The notes: a model not told the origin generated them from the sequence alone. 64,000 nucleotides of DNA from Pseudomonas beijingensis (GCF_030687295.1 NZ_CP117425.1:3724001-3788000); one strand, 5' to 3'; shown: positions 27,787 to 39,227, numbered from the stretch's first letter. Translations and numbers: made by a program.

Positions 27787-27798
27787 GTTAACGTTAAC
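27787..27798. promoter_or_regulatory. LacI-family operator
   Basis: GTTAACGTTAAC is a perfect 12-bp palindrome with the central CG typical of LacI-family operators. It lies about 30 bases before the binding-protein gene, in the gap shared with the divergent porin gene, so one site may control both transcripts. Confidence 0.65.
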
Positions 27799-27904
27799 AT
27801 CGCCAAATGTAGCAGTGTATTTGCGATGAGGCATCCTTTTTTTCCTCTGGTTTGACAATTCAGAACCAGGGCGAAAAAGGCCGGTCGCGGCAGCAGAACA
27901 ATAA

Positions 27905-29482
<1,578 letters not shown>

Positions 29483-29529
29483 CGCCAGCTCGTTGAAACC
29501 TGAAGATGGCGGGGTGTCAGTCGACATGG

Positions 29530-29860
29530 ATTTTGTTGACTGGGTACATATCCGTTGCTGCGGTAACCGCTACTTAGGGTTCCGCCCTTACGGCGGCTCA
29601 CTTTTTTTCAGACGCCAAAAAAAGTAAGCAAAAAAGGCTTGCCCCACCACTCGGTGCCTCGCCTAGGCTCGGCATGCCCGAACGAAGGCATTGCTCCGTG
29701 GGCCCGCCGCGAAGGGCCATCCATGGCCCAGCGCGGCTATCCCGGCATCCATGCCGGGATGCCCACTCCACAATGCCTGCGTTCGGCCATCGTGGTTAAC
29801 GGGGCCTCCAGATCAAAAGCAAAAGCGAGGCGGCCTGACAGCCGACCTGTCTCTCCTGCC
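29530..29860. repeat. Dispersed non-coding repeat of fluorescent pseudomonads
   Basis: The stretch beginning GGTTCCGCCCTTACGGCGGC and continuing through a poly-T/poly-A palindromic section looks like a recurrent intergenic sequence of Pseudomonas genomes. It also holds two perfect hairpins: GGGCCAT-N2-ATGGCCC at 29714-29729 and ATCCCGGCAT-N2-ATGCCGGGAT at 29739-29760. I find no credible gene between 29483 and 29978. The identification as a family repeat is from recollection. Confidence 0.5.
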
Positions 29861-29874
29861 GTACCCCGATCCAA

Positions 29875-29966
29875 CTGTGGGAGCGGGCTTGCTCGCGAAA
29901 GCGGTGGATCAGTTTGCAATGATGTTGGATGTGCCGCCGCCATCGCGAGCAAGCTCGCTCCCACAT
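29875..29966. repeat. REP pair (GAGCGGGCTTGCTCGCGA family)
   Basis: Inverted copies of the GAGCGGGCTTGCTCGCGA / TCGCGAGCAAGCTCGCTCCC core flank about 40 bases, just after the IclR gene (converging side). Confidence 0.9.
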
Positions 29967-29978
29967 GGGACTTTGTGC

Positions 29979-30764
29979 TTACCCCCGCGCATGCCAGCCC
30001 AACTGGCTTGAAATCTGTTGAGTAGCTTGCATCAGTTGCTTGACGTAGTCCTGCTTCAGCTCTTCCCGGAAGCGAAAGCACGGGAATGAAACGCTCATCC
30101 CGCCGATCACATGGCCGAAACGGTCGCGGATCGGTGCCGCGAGGCAACGCATGTTGTCTTCGAACTCTTCATGGTCCTCGGCATAACCCTGCTGGCGAAC
30201 AATCTCCAGTTCCTGCAGATACGCCTCGACGCTGGTCAGGGTATTGGCCGTGCGGCGCTCGAAGCTCTCCTGCTCCAGGTGGGTCAGTAACTCGTCTTCT
30301 TCAAGCCAGGCCATCAGCACCTTGCCGATGCCGGTGCAGTACAGCGGCGCCCGCCGGCCGATCCGCGAGTACATGCGCAGGTTGTATTTGGAGTCGATCT
30401 TGTGCACGTAGACGATGCTGCCTTCGTCGAGAATCCCCAGGTGGACAGTCTCGCCCGTCAGCTCGTTGATCCGCCGCATGCCCGGCTCCGCTTCCCGGAC
30501 GATGTCCAGGTGGGGCAGGGCCTGGGCGCCCAGTTCGAACAGCCGGACGCTGAGGCGATAACGGTCCTCGGCGTCTTGCACCACATACCCACGGGCCTTG
30601 AGCGACTGCAGGAAGCGATAAACCGTGGCCTTGGACATGTCCAGTTTGGTGGCGATTTCCGACACCCCGCTTTCTTCCGGATGCTCGGCCAGTGCCTCGA
30701 GCACGGCCATGGTCCGGCCCACCGCCGACACCAGATCGTTGTTGGGAATGACGCTGTTGTCCAT
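29979..30764 (-). CDS. kdgR: IclR-family regulator, KdgR-like
   Basis: This 261-residue protein has an N-terminal winged helix (about 8-66; VSEIATKLDMSKATVYRFLQ) and an IclR effector domain with ETVHLGILDEGSIVYVHKID, RAPLYCTGIGKVLMAWL and CLAAPIRDRFGHVIGG. This matches KdgR, which senses 2-keto-3-deoxygluconate. The ATG at 30764 follows GGAG; the longer ORF reaches into the operator. It is divergent from kdgK and the mannonate genes, and two KdgR-like boxes lie between them. Confidence 0.85.
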   Translation of the reverse strand: MDNSVIPNNDLVSAVGRTMAVLEALAEHPEESGVSEIATKLDMSKATVYRFLQSLKARGYVVQDAEDRYRLSVRLFELGAQALPHLDIVREAEPGMRRINELTGETVHLGILDEGSIVYVHKIDSKYNLRMYSRIGRRAPLYCTGIGKVLMAWLEEDELLTHLEQESFERRTANTLTSVEAYLQELEIVRQQGYAEDHEEFEDNMRCLAAPIRDRFGHVIGGMSVSFPCFRFREELKQDYVKQLMQATQQISSQLGWHARG

Positions 30765-30812
30765 GAAGGCTCCAACGTGAAAGTAAAACCCAAGGATATA
30801 CGCAAGCAGAAC

Positions 30813-30831
30813 AAAACGCTGTTTCATTTTT
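30813..30831. promoter_or_regulatory. KdgR-like operator, left copy
   Basis: Read on the minus strand this is AAAAATGAAACAGCGTTTT, which fits the KdgR box TGAAAC-N3-GTTT(CA). It matches the right copy at 30875 in 17 of 19 positions, in opposite orientation, and sits on the kdgR side of the divergent gap. Confidence 0.65.
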
Positions 30832-30833
30832 AC

Positions 30834-30861
30834 TTGACGAGGCCGGGAATCTGACTAGACT
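30834..30861 (+). promoter_or_regulatory. Sigma-70 promoter of the kdgK operon
   Basis: TTGACG (30834-30839) and TAGACT (30856-30861) are separated by 16 bases. The promoter lies between the two KdgR-like boxes, the right-hand one falling at the predicted start of transcription, as expected for repression. Confidence 0.55.
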
Positions 30862-30874
30862 CGGGCCTTGAGAT

Positions 30875-30893
30875 AAAAATGAAACGCCGTTTT
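30875..30893. promoter_or_regulatory. KdgR-like operator, right copy
   Basis: AAAAATGAAACGCCGTTTT matches the left copy in 17 of 19 positions and the TGAAAC-N3-GTTT KdgR pattern. Its centre is about 62 bases from the left one, near six helical turns, so loop formation is possible. Confidence 0.65.
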
Positions 30894-30917
30894 AAAAACA
30901 AGAAAGGCGCGTTGATT

Positions 30918-31919
30918 ATGGATTTGACGCTTGACCATGGCCCGCAGACCCGCTTCGCCCGTCCGTTGAAAGTGGCGTTGGTGGGGGAATGCATGATCGA
31001 GATGCGCGGTGAGCCGGGTGCTGCGATCACGCAGACATTCGGTGGCGATACGCTCAACACCGCGGTCTACCTGGCCCGATTGAATCCCCGCAGCGCGGTG
31101 ACCGTGGACTACATGACGGCCGTGGGCAGCGATGCGTTCAGCGTCGCCATGCGCCGGTCCTGGCTGGACGAGGGGATTGGTGATGCCCATGTCCGCGTGA
31201 TCGAAGACGCGCTGCCGGGGCTGTATTTCATCCAGACCGATCCACACGGCGAGCGACGTTTCCTCTACTGGCGCGGGGAAGCGGCGGCGCGGCGCATGTT
31301 CGAAGGCCCCGAAGTCGACGCCATGCTCGATGCGCTGGCCGATTACGACTACGTCTACCTGAGCGGCATCAGCCTGGCGATCCTCACACCAGAAGGGCGC
31401 CAACGCTTGATCCAAGCCCTGCATAGGGCTCGTCGGGCAGGCACGCGCATCGTCTTCGACAACAATTACCGCCCTCATCTTTGGCCTGATCCCGAAACGG
31501 CCCGGCAGGCCTACTGCGACCTGTTGCGCCTGACCGACGTGGCCCTGGTCACCTGGGAAGATGACGCGACCCTGTTCGGCTATCACGACCCTGACGCCTT
31601 GTTCAGTACTTACGCCCAGGTGGGCGTGCGCGAAGTTGCCCTCAAACGTGGCGCCGCCAGCTGCTTGATCCAGTGCCCGACAGGGCGTTTCGAGGTGCCC
31701 GCGCAAACCGTTTCCCATGTCGTCGACACCACCGCTGCCGGTGATTCGTTCAGCGCCGCCTACCTGGCCTGTCGCCTGCGCGGCGGCGATCCGGAGCAGG
31801 CCGCCCGCTGGGGCCATCGCCTGGCGGCCCAGGTCGTCCAATACCGGGGCGCGCTGATTCCCCAGGCGGCCATGCCGAACATGGGCACGTCCTCACTTCC
31901 TTCTGTTGCACAGGTCTGA
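30918..31919 (+). CDS. kdgK: 2-keto-3-deoxygluconate kinase (PfkB family)
   Basis: This 333-residue sugar kinase has the ribokinase fold, with [16 protein letters not shown] at the start, [15 protein letters not shown] in the sugar site and the C-terminal motif [15 protein letters not shown] with the catalytic Asp. It would phosphorylate 2-keto-3-deoxygluconate to KDPG for the Entner-Doudoroff aldolase. The ATG at 30918 follows AAAGG; the in-frame ATG at 30879 lies within the operator. It is the first gene of a six-gene set ending with uxuA. Confidence 0.88.
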   Translation: MDLTLDHGPQTRFARPLKVALVGECMIEMRGEPGAAITQTFGGDTLNTAVYLARLNPRSAVTVDYMTAVGSDAFSVAMRRSWLDEGIGDAHVRVIEDALPGLYFIQTDPHGERRFLYWRGEAAARRMFEGPEVDAMLDALADYDYVYLSGISLAILTPEGRQRLIQALHRARRAGTRIVFDNNYRPHLWPDPETARQAYCDLLRLTDVALVTWEDDATLFGYHDPDALFSTYAQVGVREVALKRGAASCLIQCPTGRFEVPAQTVSHVVDTTAAGDSFSAAYLACRLRGGDPEQAARWGHRLAAQVVQYRGALIPQAAMPNMGTSSLPSVAQV

Positions 31920-31923
31920 CTTT

Positions 31924-33135
31924 ATGAAAATCGTTGAAGCGCGCGTCATCGTCACCTGCCCGGGCCGCAACCTGGTCACCTTGAAAATCGTCACCGATGA
32001 AGGCCTCTACGGCATCGGCGATGCCACCTTGAATGGCCGCGAACTGGCGGTGGTCGCTTACCTGGAAGAACACGTCCTGCCCGCGCTGATTGGCCGCGAC
32101 GCCCACCGCATCGAGGACATCTGGCAGTACCTGTATCGCGGTGCATACTGGCGTCGAGGACCGGTGACCATGACCGCCATCGCTGCCGTTGACGTGGCGC
32201 TGTGGGACATCAAGGCCAAGGCCGCGAACATGCCGTTGTACCAGTTGCTCGGCGGCAAGAGTCGCGAGCGGGTGATGGTCTACGGGCATGCCACCGGCAA
32301 GGACATCGAAGGCTGCCTGGACGAAGTCGCCCGTCACGTCGAGCTGGGCTACAAAGCCGTGCGTGTGCAATGTGGCGTGCCCGGCATTGCCACCACCTAT
32401 GGCGTCGCCAAGCGCAGCGGTGAGCGTTATGAACCGGCCGACAGCGACCTGCCCGCTGAACACGTCTGGGACACCGCCAAGTACCTCAACTACGTGCCCA
32501 AGCTGTTCGCCGCCGTGCGCGAGCGCTTTGGTGATGACCTGCATATCCTCCACGATGTACACCATCGCCTGACGCCCATCGAAGCTGGGCGCCTGGGCAA
32601 GGCCGTGGAACCGTACAACCTGTTCTGGCTGGAAGACTGCACGCCAGCGGAAAACCAGCAGAGTTTTCGCCTGATCCGCCAACACACCACCACGCCCCTG
32701 GCGGTGGGCGAGGTGTTCAATTCCATCCATGACTGCCGCGAGTTGATCCAGGAGCAGTTGATCGACTACATCCGCACGACGCTGGTGCATGCCGGCGGCA
32801 TCACCCATGTGCGACGCATTGCCGATTTCGCCGCGCTGTTCCAGGTGCGCACCGGTTTTCACGGCGCCACCGACCTGTCACCGGTGTGCATGGGCGCGGC
32901 CCTGCATTTCGATACGTGGGTGCCCAACTTCGGCATCCAGGAACACATGCCCCACGAAGACCGCATCGATGAAGTCTTTCCCCATGCCTATCGCTTCGAG
33001 GACGGCCACTTCACCCCGGGCGAAACACCGGGGCATGGCGTCGACATCGATGAAGACCTTGCCCGCCAATACCCCTACAAACGCGCCAGCCTGCCGGTCA
33101 ACCGTCTTGAAGACGGCACGCTGTGGCATTGGTGA
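31924..33135 (+). CDS. manD: D-mannonate dehydratase, enolase superfamily (ManD/RspA)
   Basis: This 403-residue protein matches the length and sequence of the ManD subgroup. It begins [20 protein letters not shown], contains a metal-ligand strand near HDVHHRL (about residue 212), FWLEDCTP (about 237) and [13 protein letters not shown], and ends with [13 protein letters not shown]. ManD removes water from D-mannonate to give 2-keto-3-deoxygluconate; some members act on D-gluconate or have low efficiency. It begins four bases after kdgK. A second, unrelated mannonate dehydratase (UxuA) lies in the same cluster. Confidence 0.88.
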   Translation: MKIVEARVIVTCPGRNLVTLKIVTDEGLYGIGDATLNGRELAVVAYLEEHVLPALIGRDAHRIEDIWQYLYRGAYWRRGPVTMTAIAAVDVALWDIKAKAANMPLYQLLGGKSRERVMVYGHATGKDIEGCLDEVARHVELGYKAVRVQCGVPGIATTYGVAKRSGERYEPADSDLPAEHVWDTAKYLNYVPKLFAAVRERFGDDLHILHDVHHRLTPIEAGRLGKAVEPYNLFWLEDCTPAENQQSFRLIRQHTTTPLAVGEVFNSIHDCRELIQEQLIDYIRTTLVHAGGITHVRRIADFAALFQVRTGFHGATDLSPVCMGAALHFDTWVPNFGIQEHMPHEDRIDEVFPHAYRFEDGHFTPGETPGHGVDIDEDLARQYPYKRASLPVNRLEDGTLWHW

Positions 33136-33189
33136 AGCGGTTCCAACTATTTGAGGAAACGGGGCGAACGTCCCGTCAGGAGTGACCCG

Positions 33190-34221
33190 ATGAAAGCGTT
33201 TCAGGTAAGAGCACCCTTTGAATTCGGCCTGGCCCAGGTCGACCGGCCCGAAGTCGCCCCCGGCGAGGTCCAGGTCGATGTGGCGTACGCCGGCATCTGT
33301 GGCTCGGATATGCACATCATTCACGGGCAGAACGCATTCGTGCGTTTCCCCCGGGTCACCGGCCATGAGTTTTCCGGGGTGATTCGGCAAGTCGGTGAAG
33401 GTGTCGAGCACCTGCAGGTGGGCGACCGGGTGTGCGTCGATCCGGTGATCAGTTGCGGCACTTGTTATCCCTGCCGCATTGGCCGGCCCAACGTCTGCAC
33501 GCGGCTGCAAGTGATCGGCGTGCATCGCGACGGTGGTTTCAGCGAGCAGGTTTGCGTACCGGCCGAGAATGCGCACCGCTTGCCCGATTCGATGTCCCTC
33601 AGCCACGGCGCCCTGGTCGAGCCTTATTCCATTGCCCTGAACGTGCTCGATCGCATGCAGCCGCAACCGGGCGACAGCGTGCTGATCTACGGCGCCGGGG
33701 TGATCGGCCTGACCCTGGTGCAGATGGCCAAGGCGTTGGGAATGACTGACATCACCGTCACCGATGTCATCGACAGCCGCCTGGAGACGGCGCGGGCCCT
33801 GGGCGCCAGTCGGACCCTCAACGGCCAGCAAGTCGATGTCGAAGCGGTGATGCGTGAGCTGACTCAAGGCGAAGGCGTGCCATTGATTGTCGATGCCGCC
33901 TGCATCCCGGCGCTGATGCCGCAGATGGTGCGCCTGGCCTCGCCGGCCGGGCGCATCGGATTGCTGGGCTTCACTGCCACGCCCAGTGATCTGGTGCAGT
34001 TGGAAATGATCAAGAAGGAACTGACCCTGGTGGGTTCGCGGCTCAACAACCGCAAGTTCCCCCGGGTGATCGAACTGATTGCCAGCGGCCAGTTGCAGGT
34101 CCAGGACCTGATCAGTCATCGCGTCACCTTCGACGAAATGCCCGGCGCCATCGACCTCATTGAAAAACACCCCGAGCAAACCCGAAAAGTGCTGGTGGAG
34201 CTGACGAACGCCCATCCCTGA
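33190..34221 (+). CDS. Zinc-dependent alcohol dehydrogenase, RspB / L-gulonate 5-dehydrogenase-like
   Basis: This 343-residue MDR enzyme has catalytic zinc ligands in [12 protein letters not shown] and TGHEFSGV, structural-zinc cysteines in [15 protein letters not shown], and a Rossmann motif [14 protein letters not shown] near residue 171. RspB-type enzymes next to ManD/RspA oxidise L-gulonate (or L-idonate/L-galactonate) at C5, giving D-fructuronate or its epimer. With the fructuronate reductase and mannonate dehydratases alongside, L-gulonate is the best guess for substrate. The ATG follows AGGAG. Confidence 0.8.
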   Translation: MKAFQVRAPFEFGLAQVDRPEVAPGEVQVDVAYAGICGSDMHIIHGQNAFVRFPRVTGHEFSGVIRQVGEGVEHLQVGDRVCVDPVISCGTCYPCRIGRPNVCTRLQVIGVHRDGGFSEQVCVPAENAHRLPDSMSLSHGALVEPYSIALNVLDRMQPQPGDSVLIYGAGVIGLTLVQMAKALGMTDITVTDVIDSRLETARALGASRTLNGQQVDVEAVMRELTQGEGVPLIVDAACIPALMPQMVRLASPAGRIGLLGFTATPSDLVQLEMIKKELTLVGSRLNNRKFPRVIELIASGQLQVQDLISHRVTFDEMPGAIDLIEKHPEQTRKVLVELTNAHP

Positions 34222-34299
34222 GCCGTCGGTATCACCGGTTTCACCGTGCCTGTCATGGGCACCCTCACCGAATAAACACAACAAGCGGGAGGCTCCACC

Positions 34300-35592
34300 A
34301 TGTTTGGTCAAGGACGTAGCTTAATCATCATCATGCTGTTCCTGGCCGGGGTCATCAATTACCTCGACCGGTCGGCATTGTCTGTGGCGGCGCCTTTCAT
34401 CCAGAAGGACTACGGTCTGAGTACGGGTGAGATGGGCATGATCTTCAGCAGTTTTTTCGTCGGTTATGCCGCCTTCAACTTCATCGGTGGTTGGGCCGCC
34501 GACCGTTACGGCGCCAAGACCACATTGCTGCTGGCCATGGTCTTGTGGTCGCTGTTCAGCGGTCTGACCGTGCTGACGGTGGGCTTCGCTTCGCTGGTGC
34601 TCATCCGGATCCTGTTCGGCATGGGCGAAGGGCCGCTGAGCGTCACCACCAGCAAGATGGTGAACAACTGGTACGCCCCCAAGCGCAGGGCGCGGGCGAT
34701 CGGCGCGTCGATGTCCGGCACGCCGCTGGGCGGGGCGATTTCCGGTCCGGTGGTGGGCTTCATCGCCGTCACCTACGGCTGGAAGGTGTCGTTCATTATC
34801 ATCATGTTGGTCGGCCTGATCTGGGCGGCGGTCTGGTACAAGTTCGTCAAGGAGAAGCCTGAAGGCGAGGGTGCCGAGGATATTCTCCGGGCCGAGGGGC
34901 AGAGCGAGCTGGCTGCACAACCGGTATTTCCACTGCGGTTCTACCTCAAACAGCCGACGGTGCTGTTCACCTCCCTGGCGTTCTTTTCCTATAACTACAC
35001 CTTGTTCTTCTTCCTGACCTGGTTCCCCAGCTACCTGACCATGGCCCACGGCTTGAACGTCAAGGACATGAGCATCGCCACGGTCATTCCCTGGGTATTG
35101 GGTTTCCTCGGTCTGGCCCTGGGCGGCTTCATCTCCGACTTTGTGTTCAAGAAAACCGGAAAGATGATGTTCTCCCGCAAAGTGGTGCTGGTGACCTGCC
35201 TGCTGGCCTGTGCCGTCTGCATCGCTTGCGCGGGGATGGTCAAGACCCTGTATCCAGCGGTGATTCTCGTCGCCTTGGCGGTGTTCTTCCTGTACCTCAC
35301 CGGCGCCATCTACTGGGCGATCATCCAGGACACCGTCCCGGCGGCGCGGGTGGGCGGCGTCAGTGGTTTCATGCACTTTCTGGCGAACACCTCGGGCATC
35401 GTCGGCCCGACCCTGACGGGCTTCCTGGTGCAGTTCACCGGTTCGTTCACCAATGCCTTCCTGCTGGCAGGGCTGTTGACCGTGATCGGCGCCGTGTGTG
35501 TCGCGCGCTACGTTAAACCGCTGTCGGTGGCGGACACCGGCAACGCGGCGGCACAAAGCCCGCAGCCCGCTTCGGCCCTGGGCCGTTCCTGA
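34300..35592 (+). CDS. MFS transporter, hexuronate/aldonate:H+ symporter family
   Basis: This 430-residue protein has about 12 transmembrane segments. It opens with LAGVINYLDRSALSVAAPFI, the hallmark of the anion:cation symporter branch (ExuT, GudP, DgoT), and has the loop motif GWAADRYGAKTT near residue 64 and KMVNNWYAPKRRARAIG. It lies between the dehydrogenase and fructuronate reductase genes and probably imports the sugar acid degraded by the cluster. GGGAGG precedes the ATG. Confidence 0.88.
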   Translation: MFGQGRSLIIIMLFLAGVINYLDRSALSVAAPFIQKDYGLSTGEMGMIFSSFFVGYAAFNFIGGWAADRYGAKTTLLLAMVLWSLFSGLTVLTVGFASLVLIRILFGMGEGPLSVTTSKMVNNWYAPKRRARAIGASMSGTPLGGAISGPVVGFIAVTYGWKVSFIIIMLVGLIWAAVWYKFVKEKPEGEGAEDILRAEGQSELAAQPVFPLRFYLKQPTVLFTSLAFFSYNYTLFFFLTWFPSYLTMAHGLNVKDMSIATVIPWVLGFLGLALGGFISDFVFKKTGKMMFSRKVVLVTCLLACAVCIACAGMVKTLYPAVILVALAVFFLYLTGAIYWAIIQDTVPAARVGGVSGFMHFLANTSGIVGPTLTGFLVQFTGSFTNAFLLAGLLTVIGAVCVARYVKPLSVADTGNAAAQSPQPASALGRS

Positions 35593-35609
35593 ACAGAAGG
35601 AGTGAGTCG

Positions 35610-37067
35610 ATGCCTGTTGTGAAACGTGTACCTTGCACCGGCACTGCAGCGCAGATCGGTATCGTGCACCTGGGCCTGGGCGCGTTTCACCGAGCGCACC
35701 AGGCGGTCTACCTGCAACGCCATCTCAATCGCCATGGCGACAGCGAGTGGGGCGTGTGCAGTGCCAACCTGCGCTCCAATCGCACCTTGGTCGAGCAAAT
35801 GCGCGAGCAGGACGGCCGCTACCATGTGGCCGAGTACCGTGACCGCGAACAAGTGACGCTGCGCGAGATCGGGGTGTTGCGCCAGGCTTTGTATGTGGGC
35901 GAGGGCGGCGAGGAACTGGAACAGTTGCTGCAGCGCATGGCTGCGCCGCAAACGCGGATCGTCACCCTCACCGTGACCGAAAAGGGTTACTGCCTGAGCC
36001 CTTCCTCCGGGCAGTTGCGCCGGGAAGATCCGACGATTGCCCATGACATCGCCCATCCACACACGCCGCGCTCAGCCCCCGGTATTGTCCTGGAAGCCCT
36101 GCGCCGGCGCCGTGCCGAGGGCGTCCCGGCCTTCACTGTATTGTGCTGTGACAACATGCCCGACAACGGCCAGCGCACCCGCCAGGCGGTGAGCGCGTTG
36201 GCGGCGTTGCAGGATGAGGCGCTGGCGCAGTGGGTCGAGCAACAGGTGGCGTTTCCCAGCTGCATGGTCGACCGCATCGTGCCGGCCATGGACGACGAAT
36301 CCTTCCGCCGGCTGGCGCAGCAACTCGACTGCCACGACCGTGCGGCGGTGGTCTGTGAAAGCTTCAGCCAGTGGGTGATCGAGGACCACTTTCCCCTCGG
36401 CCGCCCGGACTGGGAAGTGGAAGGCGTGCAGATGGTGGACGACGTGCGTCCGTTTGAAACGATGAAACTGCGCATGCTCAATGGCAGCCATTCGTTGCTG
36501 GCCTACGTAGGGTTGCTGGCCGGCCATGAGTCGGTCTTCGAGGCCGTCAGCGACGTGAGGCTGGCACGCCTCATCGCGCGCTACATGGCCGAGGAGGCCA
36601 CGCCGACCCTGGACATGCCGGCCGGCATCGATCTGTCGGCGTATGCCCATGATCTGCAGGCGCGCTTTGCCAACGACAGCCTGCAACATCGGTTGCGCCA
36701 GATTGCCATGGACGGTTCGCAGAAGCTGCCGCAACGCTGGTTGCTCGGCGCGCAGCAATTGCTCGACCAGGGGCGCGACATCGACTGTACCGCGCTGGGC
36801 ATCGCGGCCTGGATCCTCTACTGCACGCAACCGTTGCCCGGTCGTGCGGCGCACGTGGTTGACGACCCGCTGAGTGCCACCTTTGCCGATCTTGCGGGAC
36901 GATCCGAGGGCGCATCGCGGGTGGATGCCGTTCTCGACCTGCACGAAGTCTTCCCGCCGCAGCTCTCGGCTCGCCCGGCATTTCGCGACGCCGTGCACCG
37001 CGCCTACGGCGCCTTGACGCGCGATGGCGTGGACAGCCTGTTGCACGCCCTTGCCGCATCCAACTGA
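35610..37067 (+). CDS. uxuB: Mannitol dehydrogenase family protein, D-fructuronate reductase
   Basis: This 485-residue polyol dehydrogenase has an N-terminal NAD domain beginning [19 protein letters not shown] and catalytic helix segment [20 protein letters not shown] near residue 290, with the catalytic Lys and the conserved Asn/His. Family members interconvert fructose/mannitol or fructuronate/mannonate; next to two mannonate dehydratases, fructuronate reductase is the better call. AAGGAG precedes the ATG. Confidence 0.82.
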   Translation: MPVVKRVPCTGTAAQIGIVHLGLGAFHRAHQAVYLQRHLNRHGDSEWGVCSANLRSNRTLVEQMREQDGRYHVAEYRDREQVTLREIGVLRQALYVGEGGEELEQLLQRMAAPQTRIVTLTVTEKGYCLSPSSGQLRREDPTIAHDIAHPHTPRSAPGIVLEALRRRRAEGVPAFTVLCCDNMPDNGQRTRQAVSALAALQDEALAQWVEQQVAFPSCMVDRIVPAMDDESFRRLAQQLDCHDRAAVVCESFSQWVIEDHFPLGRPDWEVEGVQMVDDVRPFETMKLRMLNGSHSLLAYVGLLAGHESVFEAVSDVRLARLIARYMAEEATPTLDMPAGIDLSAYAHDLQARFANDSLQHRLRQIAMDGSQKLPQRWLLGAQQLLDQGRDIDCTALGIAAWILYCTQPLPGRAAHVVDDPLSATFADLAGRSEGASRVDAVLDLHEVFPPQLSARPAFRDAVHRAYGALTRDGVDSLLHALAASN

Positions 37068-37083
37068 TAAAAAGGAGAAGAAC

Positions 37084-38259
37084 ATGGAACAGACATGGCG
37101 TTGGTTTGGCCCCAAAGACCCGATTTCCCTGGCGGACATTCGCCAGACCGGTGCGACCGGCATCGTCACCGCGCTGCACGAAATCCCCAATGGCCAGGTG
37201 TGGCCGGTGGACGCCATCGCGGCGCGTAAACAGATGATCGAAGCGGCCGACCTGAGCTGGTCGGTGGTGGAAAGCATTCCGGTGCACGAAGACATCAAGC
37301 GCGGCTGCGGACGGCGCGACGAGTACATCGCCAACTACCAGCAAAGCGTGCGTAACCTGGCGAGCTGCGGCATCGATATCGTCTGCTACAACTTCATGCC
37401 GGTGCTGGACTGGACCCGAACCGATTTGTCCTTTGAGCTGGCGGATGGCGGTTGGGCCTTGCGCTTCGATCAAACCGCGTTTGCCGCCTTCGACCTGTTC
37501 ATCCTCCAGCGCCCGGGTGCGCAGGCTGAATACAGCGCCGAGGACATCCAGCAGGCCAAGGCCTACTTCGAACAACTGACGCCGGCCCGGCGCGAAACCC
37601 TGGTCAACACTCTGATCGCCGGCTTGCCCGGCGCCGAGGAACACTACAGCCTGGACAACTTCCGTGACTTGCTGCGGACCTACGCCGACATCGACGAGGC
37701 CAAGTTGCGCGAACACCTGGGGTATTTTCTGCGGGCGGTGATCCCGGTTGCCGAGGAGGTGGGTGTGCGCATGGCAATCCACCCGGACGACCCGCCCCGG
37801 GCACTGCTCGGCTTGCCCCGCATCCTCTCCACCGCCGAAGACGCCCAATGGCTGCTGGATGCGGCGCCAAGCCCGGCCAATGGCCTGACGTTCTGCACCG
37901 GCTCCTATGGCGTGCGCGAAGACAACGACTTGGTAGCGATGGCCAAGCACTTTGCGCCGTTCATCTACTTCACCCACCTGCGTTCAACCCGCCGGGAAAC
38001 CGACCCCCGCAGCTTCCATGAAGCCCATCACCTGGACGGCGACGTCGACATGGTCGGGGTCATCAGCGCCTTGGTGGCTGAAGAGCGCCGACGTGAACGC
38101 GAAGGCGGCCCGCGCTTGCCGCTGCGTCCCGACCATGGGCATCAACTGCTGGACGACCAGCACCGCAAAAGCAATCCCGGCTACTCACTGATCGGCCGCC
38201 TCAAGGGCCTGGCGGAAATCCGCGGCGTGGAACTGGCCGTGCGCCGACAGCTGGGTTAG
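37084..38259 (+). CDS. uxuA: Mannonate dehydratase, UxuA family
   Basis: This 391-residue TIM-barrel enzyme begins [20 protein letters not shown] and carries [15 protein letters not shown] near residue 101, MAIHPDDPP near residue 230 and [11 protein letters not shown] near the end, the metal-binding segments of UxuA. The usual length is about 394. It converts D-mannonate to 2-keto-3-deoxygluconate, duplicating the ManD activity six kilobases upstream with an unrelated fold. AAGGAG precedes the ATG. It is the last gene of the cluster. Confidence 0.92.
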   Translation: MEQTWRWFGPKDPISLADIRQTGATGIVTALHEIPNGQVWPVDAIAARKQMIEAADLSWSVVESIPVHEDIKRGCGRRDEYIANYQQSVRNLASCGIDIVCYNFMPVLDWTRTDLSFELADGGWALRFDQTAFAAFDLFILQRPGAQAEYSAEDIQQAKAYFEQLTPARRETLVNTLIAGLPGAEEHYSLDNFRDLLRTYADIDEAKLREHLGYFLRAVIPVAEEVGVRMAIHPDDPPRALLGLPRILSTAEDAQWLLDAAPSPANGLTFCTGSYGVREDNDLVAMAKHFAPFIYFTHLRSTRRETDPRSFHEAHHLDGDVDMVGVISALVAEERRREREGGPRLPLRPDHGHQLLDDQHRKSNPGYSLIGRLKGLAEIRGVELAVRRQLG

Positions 38260-38291
38260 ACAACAACACGCCCTGTTTAGGGCAGGAACCC

Positions 38292-38321
38292 CGTGGCGAG
38301 GGAGCAAGCTCCCTCGCCACG
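38292..38321. repeat. Single REP hairpin (GGCGAGGGAGCAAGCTCCCTCGCC)
   Basis: CGTGGCGAGGGAG and CTCCCTCGCCACG form a compact perfect hairpin directly after uxuA; it may also serve as a transcript end. Confidence 0.85.
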
Positions 38322-38357
38322 AAATGCCTGGGGGGATTCTCGGGCTAACGCAGTTCA

Positions 38358-38450
38358 CTGTGGGAGCGAGCTTGCTCGCGAAGCGGTATTTCACCCTGCG
38401 CAGAGATTGACTGTGCCACCGCCATCGCGAGCAAGCTCGCTCCCACAAGG
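38358..38450. repeat. REP pair (GAGCGAGCTTGCTCGCGA family)
   Basis: Two inverted copies of the common core flank about 50 bases, ending at the stop codon of the small gene at 38453. Confidence 0.9.
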
Positions 38451-38452
38451 GC

Positions 38453-38734
38453 TCAGTCTTCGAGCCCGCGCCGCTCGATCACGCCGAACACATCCGCGAC
38501 ATCCTGCACCAGGATCCTGGCGACATTGGTGATGGTGTTGAGGTCGCTGGCCGCTGAATCACGCAGGCTGCTGCACGCCACCAAGGTCAGGTAGTCGAGC
38601 GTGGCGTGCAGGCGTTCGCTGGCACAGGCATGGAGTTCGGGGAGCGGGGCTTGGGTGTCGATCAGCAGGACGGGGTGGGTGGTGGCGGTTTGAGTGAGAG
38701 GTGTGAAGCGACTGGATGGTTGATTCGTTGTCAT
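38453..38734 (-). CDS. Small Pseudomonas-specific protein (DUF3077/DUF6124-like)
   Basis: This 93-residue protein has a low-complexity Thr/Pro-rich start (about 1-25) and a helical C-terminal part containing ASERLHATLDYLTLVACSSL. The layout matches small proteins pseudomonads carry in several copies (DUF3077/DUF6124 type), though I am unsure of the exact family. The ATG follows AGTGCAACCTT, and the roughly 250 bases upstream form a conserved-looking leader. No function is known. Confidence 0.6.
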   Translation of the reverse strand: MTTNQPSSRFTPLTQTATTHPVLLIDTQAPLPELHACASERLHATLDYLTLVACSSLRDSAASDLNTITNVARILVQDVADVFGVIERRGLED

Positions 38735-39000
38735 AAGGTTGCACTCATTTGATAGAAATAATCGCCACCTTTTTGCTGCGAATCAAATGGGTGGCAGTTG
38801 CGCGAGGGTTCGCAGACCGAGGAACCAATCCAAAACTCGGCAGACCCGAAAGTCTCCCGCGCGCAACCGCCATAAAATGAAAGCGGGCAAGTTTGCCTGA
38901 ATTTCATTTGACGGTATCTAGATTTGTTCACTCGGGCTGCGAAACCCAGCCACCGGCCAAAGCCAGCGACGACCCAACTATAGAAGTCGATCCTGGCCCC
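38735..39000 (-). other. Structured leader of the small DUF gene
   Basis: Read on the minus strand, this region holds two related elements, TCGGGTCTGCCGAG and TCGGTCTGCGAACC, the second within a GGTTC...GAACC stem, then a run into the ribosome site of the gene at 38734. I recall similar sequences upstream of paralogous small genes in other Pseudomonas. It may be a cis-acting RNA or a repeated promoter module. Confidence 0.4.
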
Positions 39001-39030
39001 CACAACCGACCTGTAGGACGCACGCATCCC

Positions 39031-39165
39031 CTGTGGCGAGGGAGCTTGCTCCCGCTCGGCTGCGCAGCAGCCGCAAAACCGGCCCCTGCGCAGTACCTGG
39101 CGAAAAGAGGCGCCTGGTTTAGGGCCGCTTCGCGCCCCAGCGGGAGCAAGCTCCCTCGCCACGGG
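39031..39165. repeat. REP-like pair (GGCGAGGGAGCTTGCTCCC family)
   Basis: CTGTGGCGAGGGAGCTTGCT at the left and GGGAGCAAGCTCCCTCGCCAC at the right face each other across about 90 bases that carry further short GC-rich inverted repeats. Confidence 0.9.
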
Positions 39166-39227
39166 AGGTAAATTCCTACGAGATTTTCGGACCGTCTCTT
39201 GCCGCTACCACTGAAGTGCGCGGATCT

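Noticed and set aside
27852..27857. TTGACA as a -35 box for the sucrose porin gene
   Set aside because: No acceptable -10 element lies 16-18 bases downstream, so the promoter cannot be defined.
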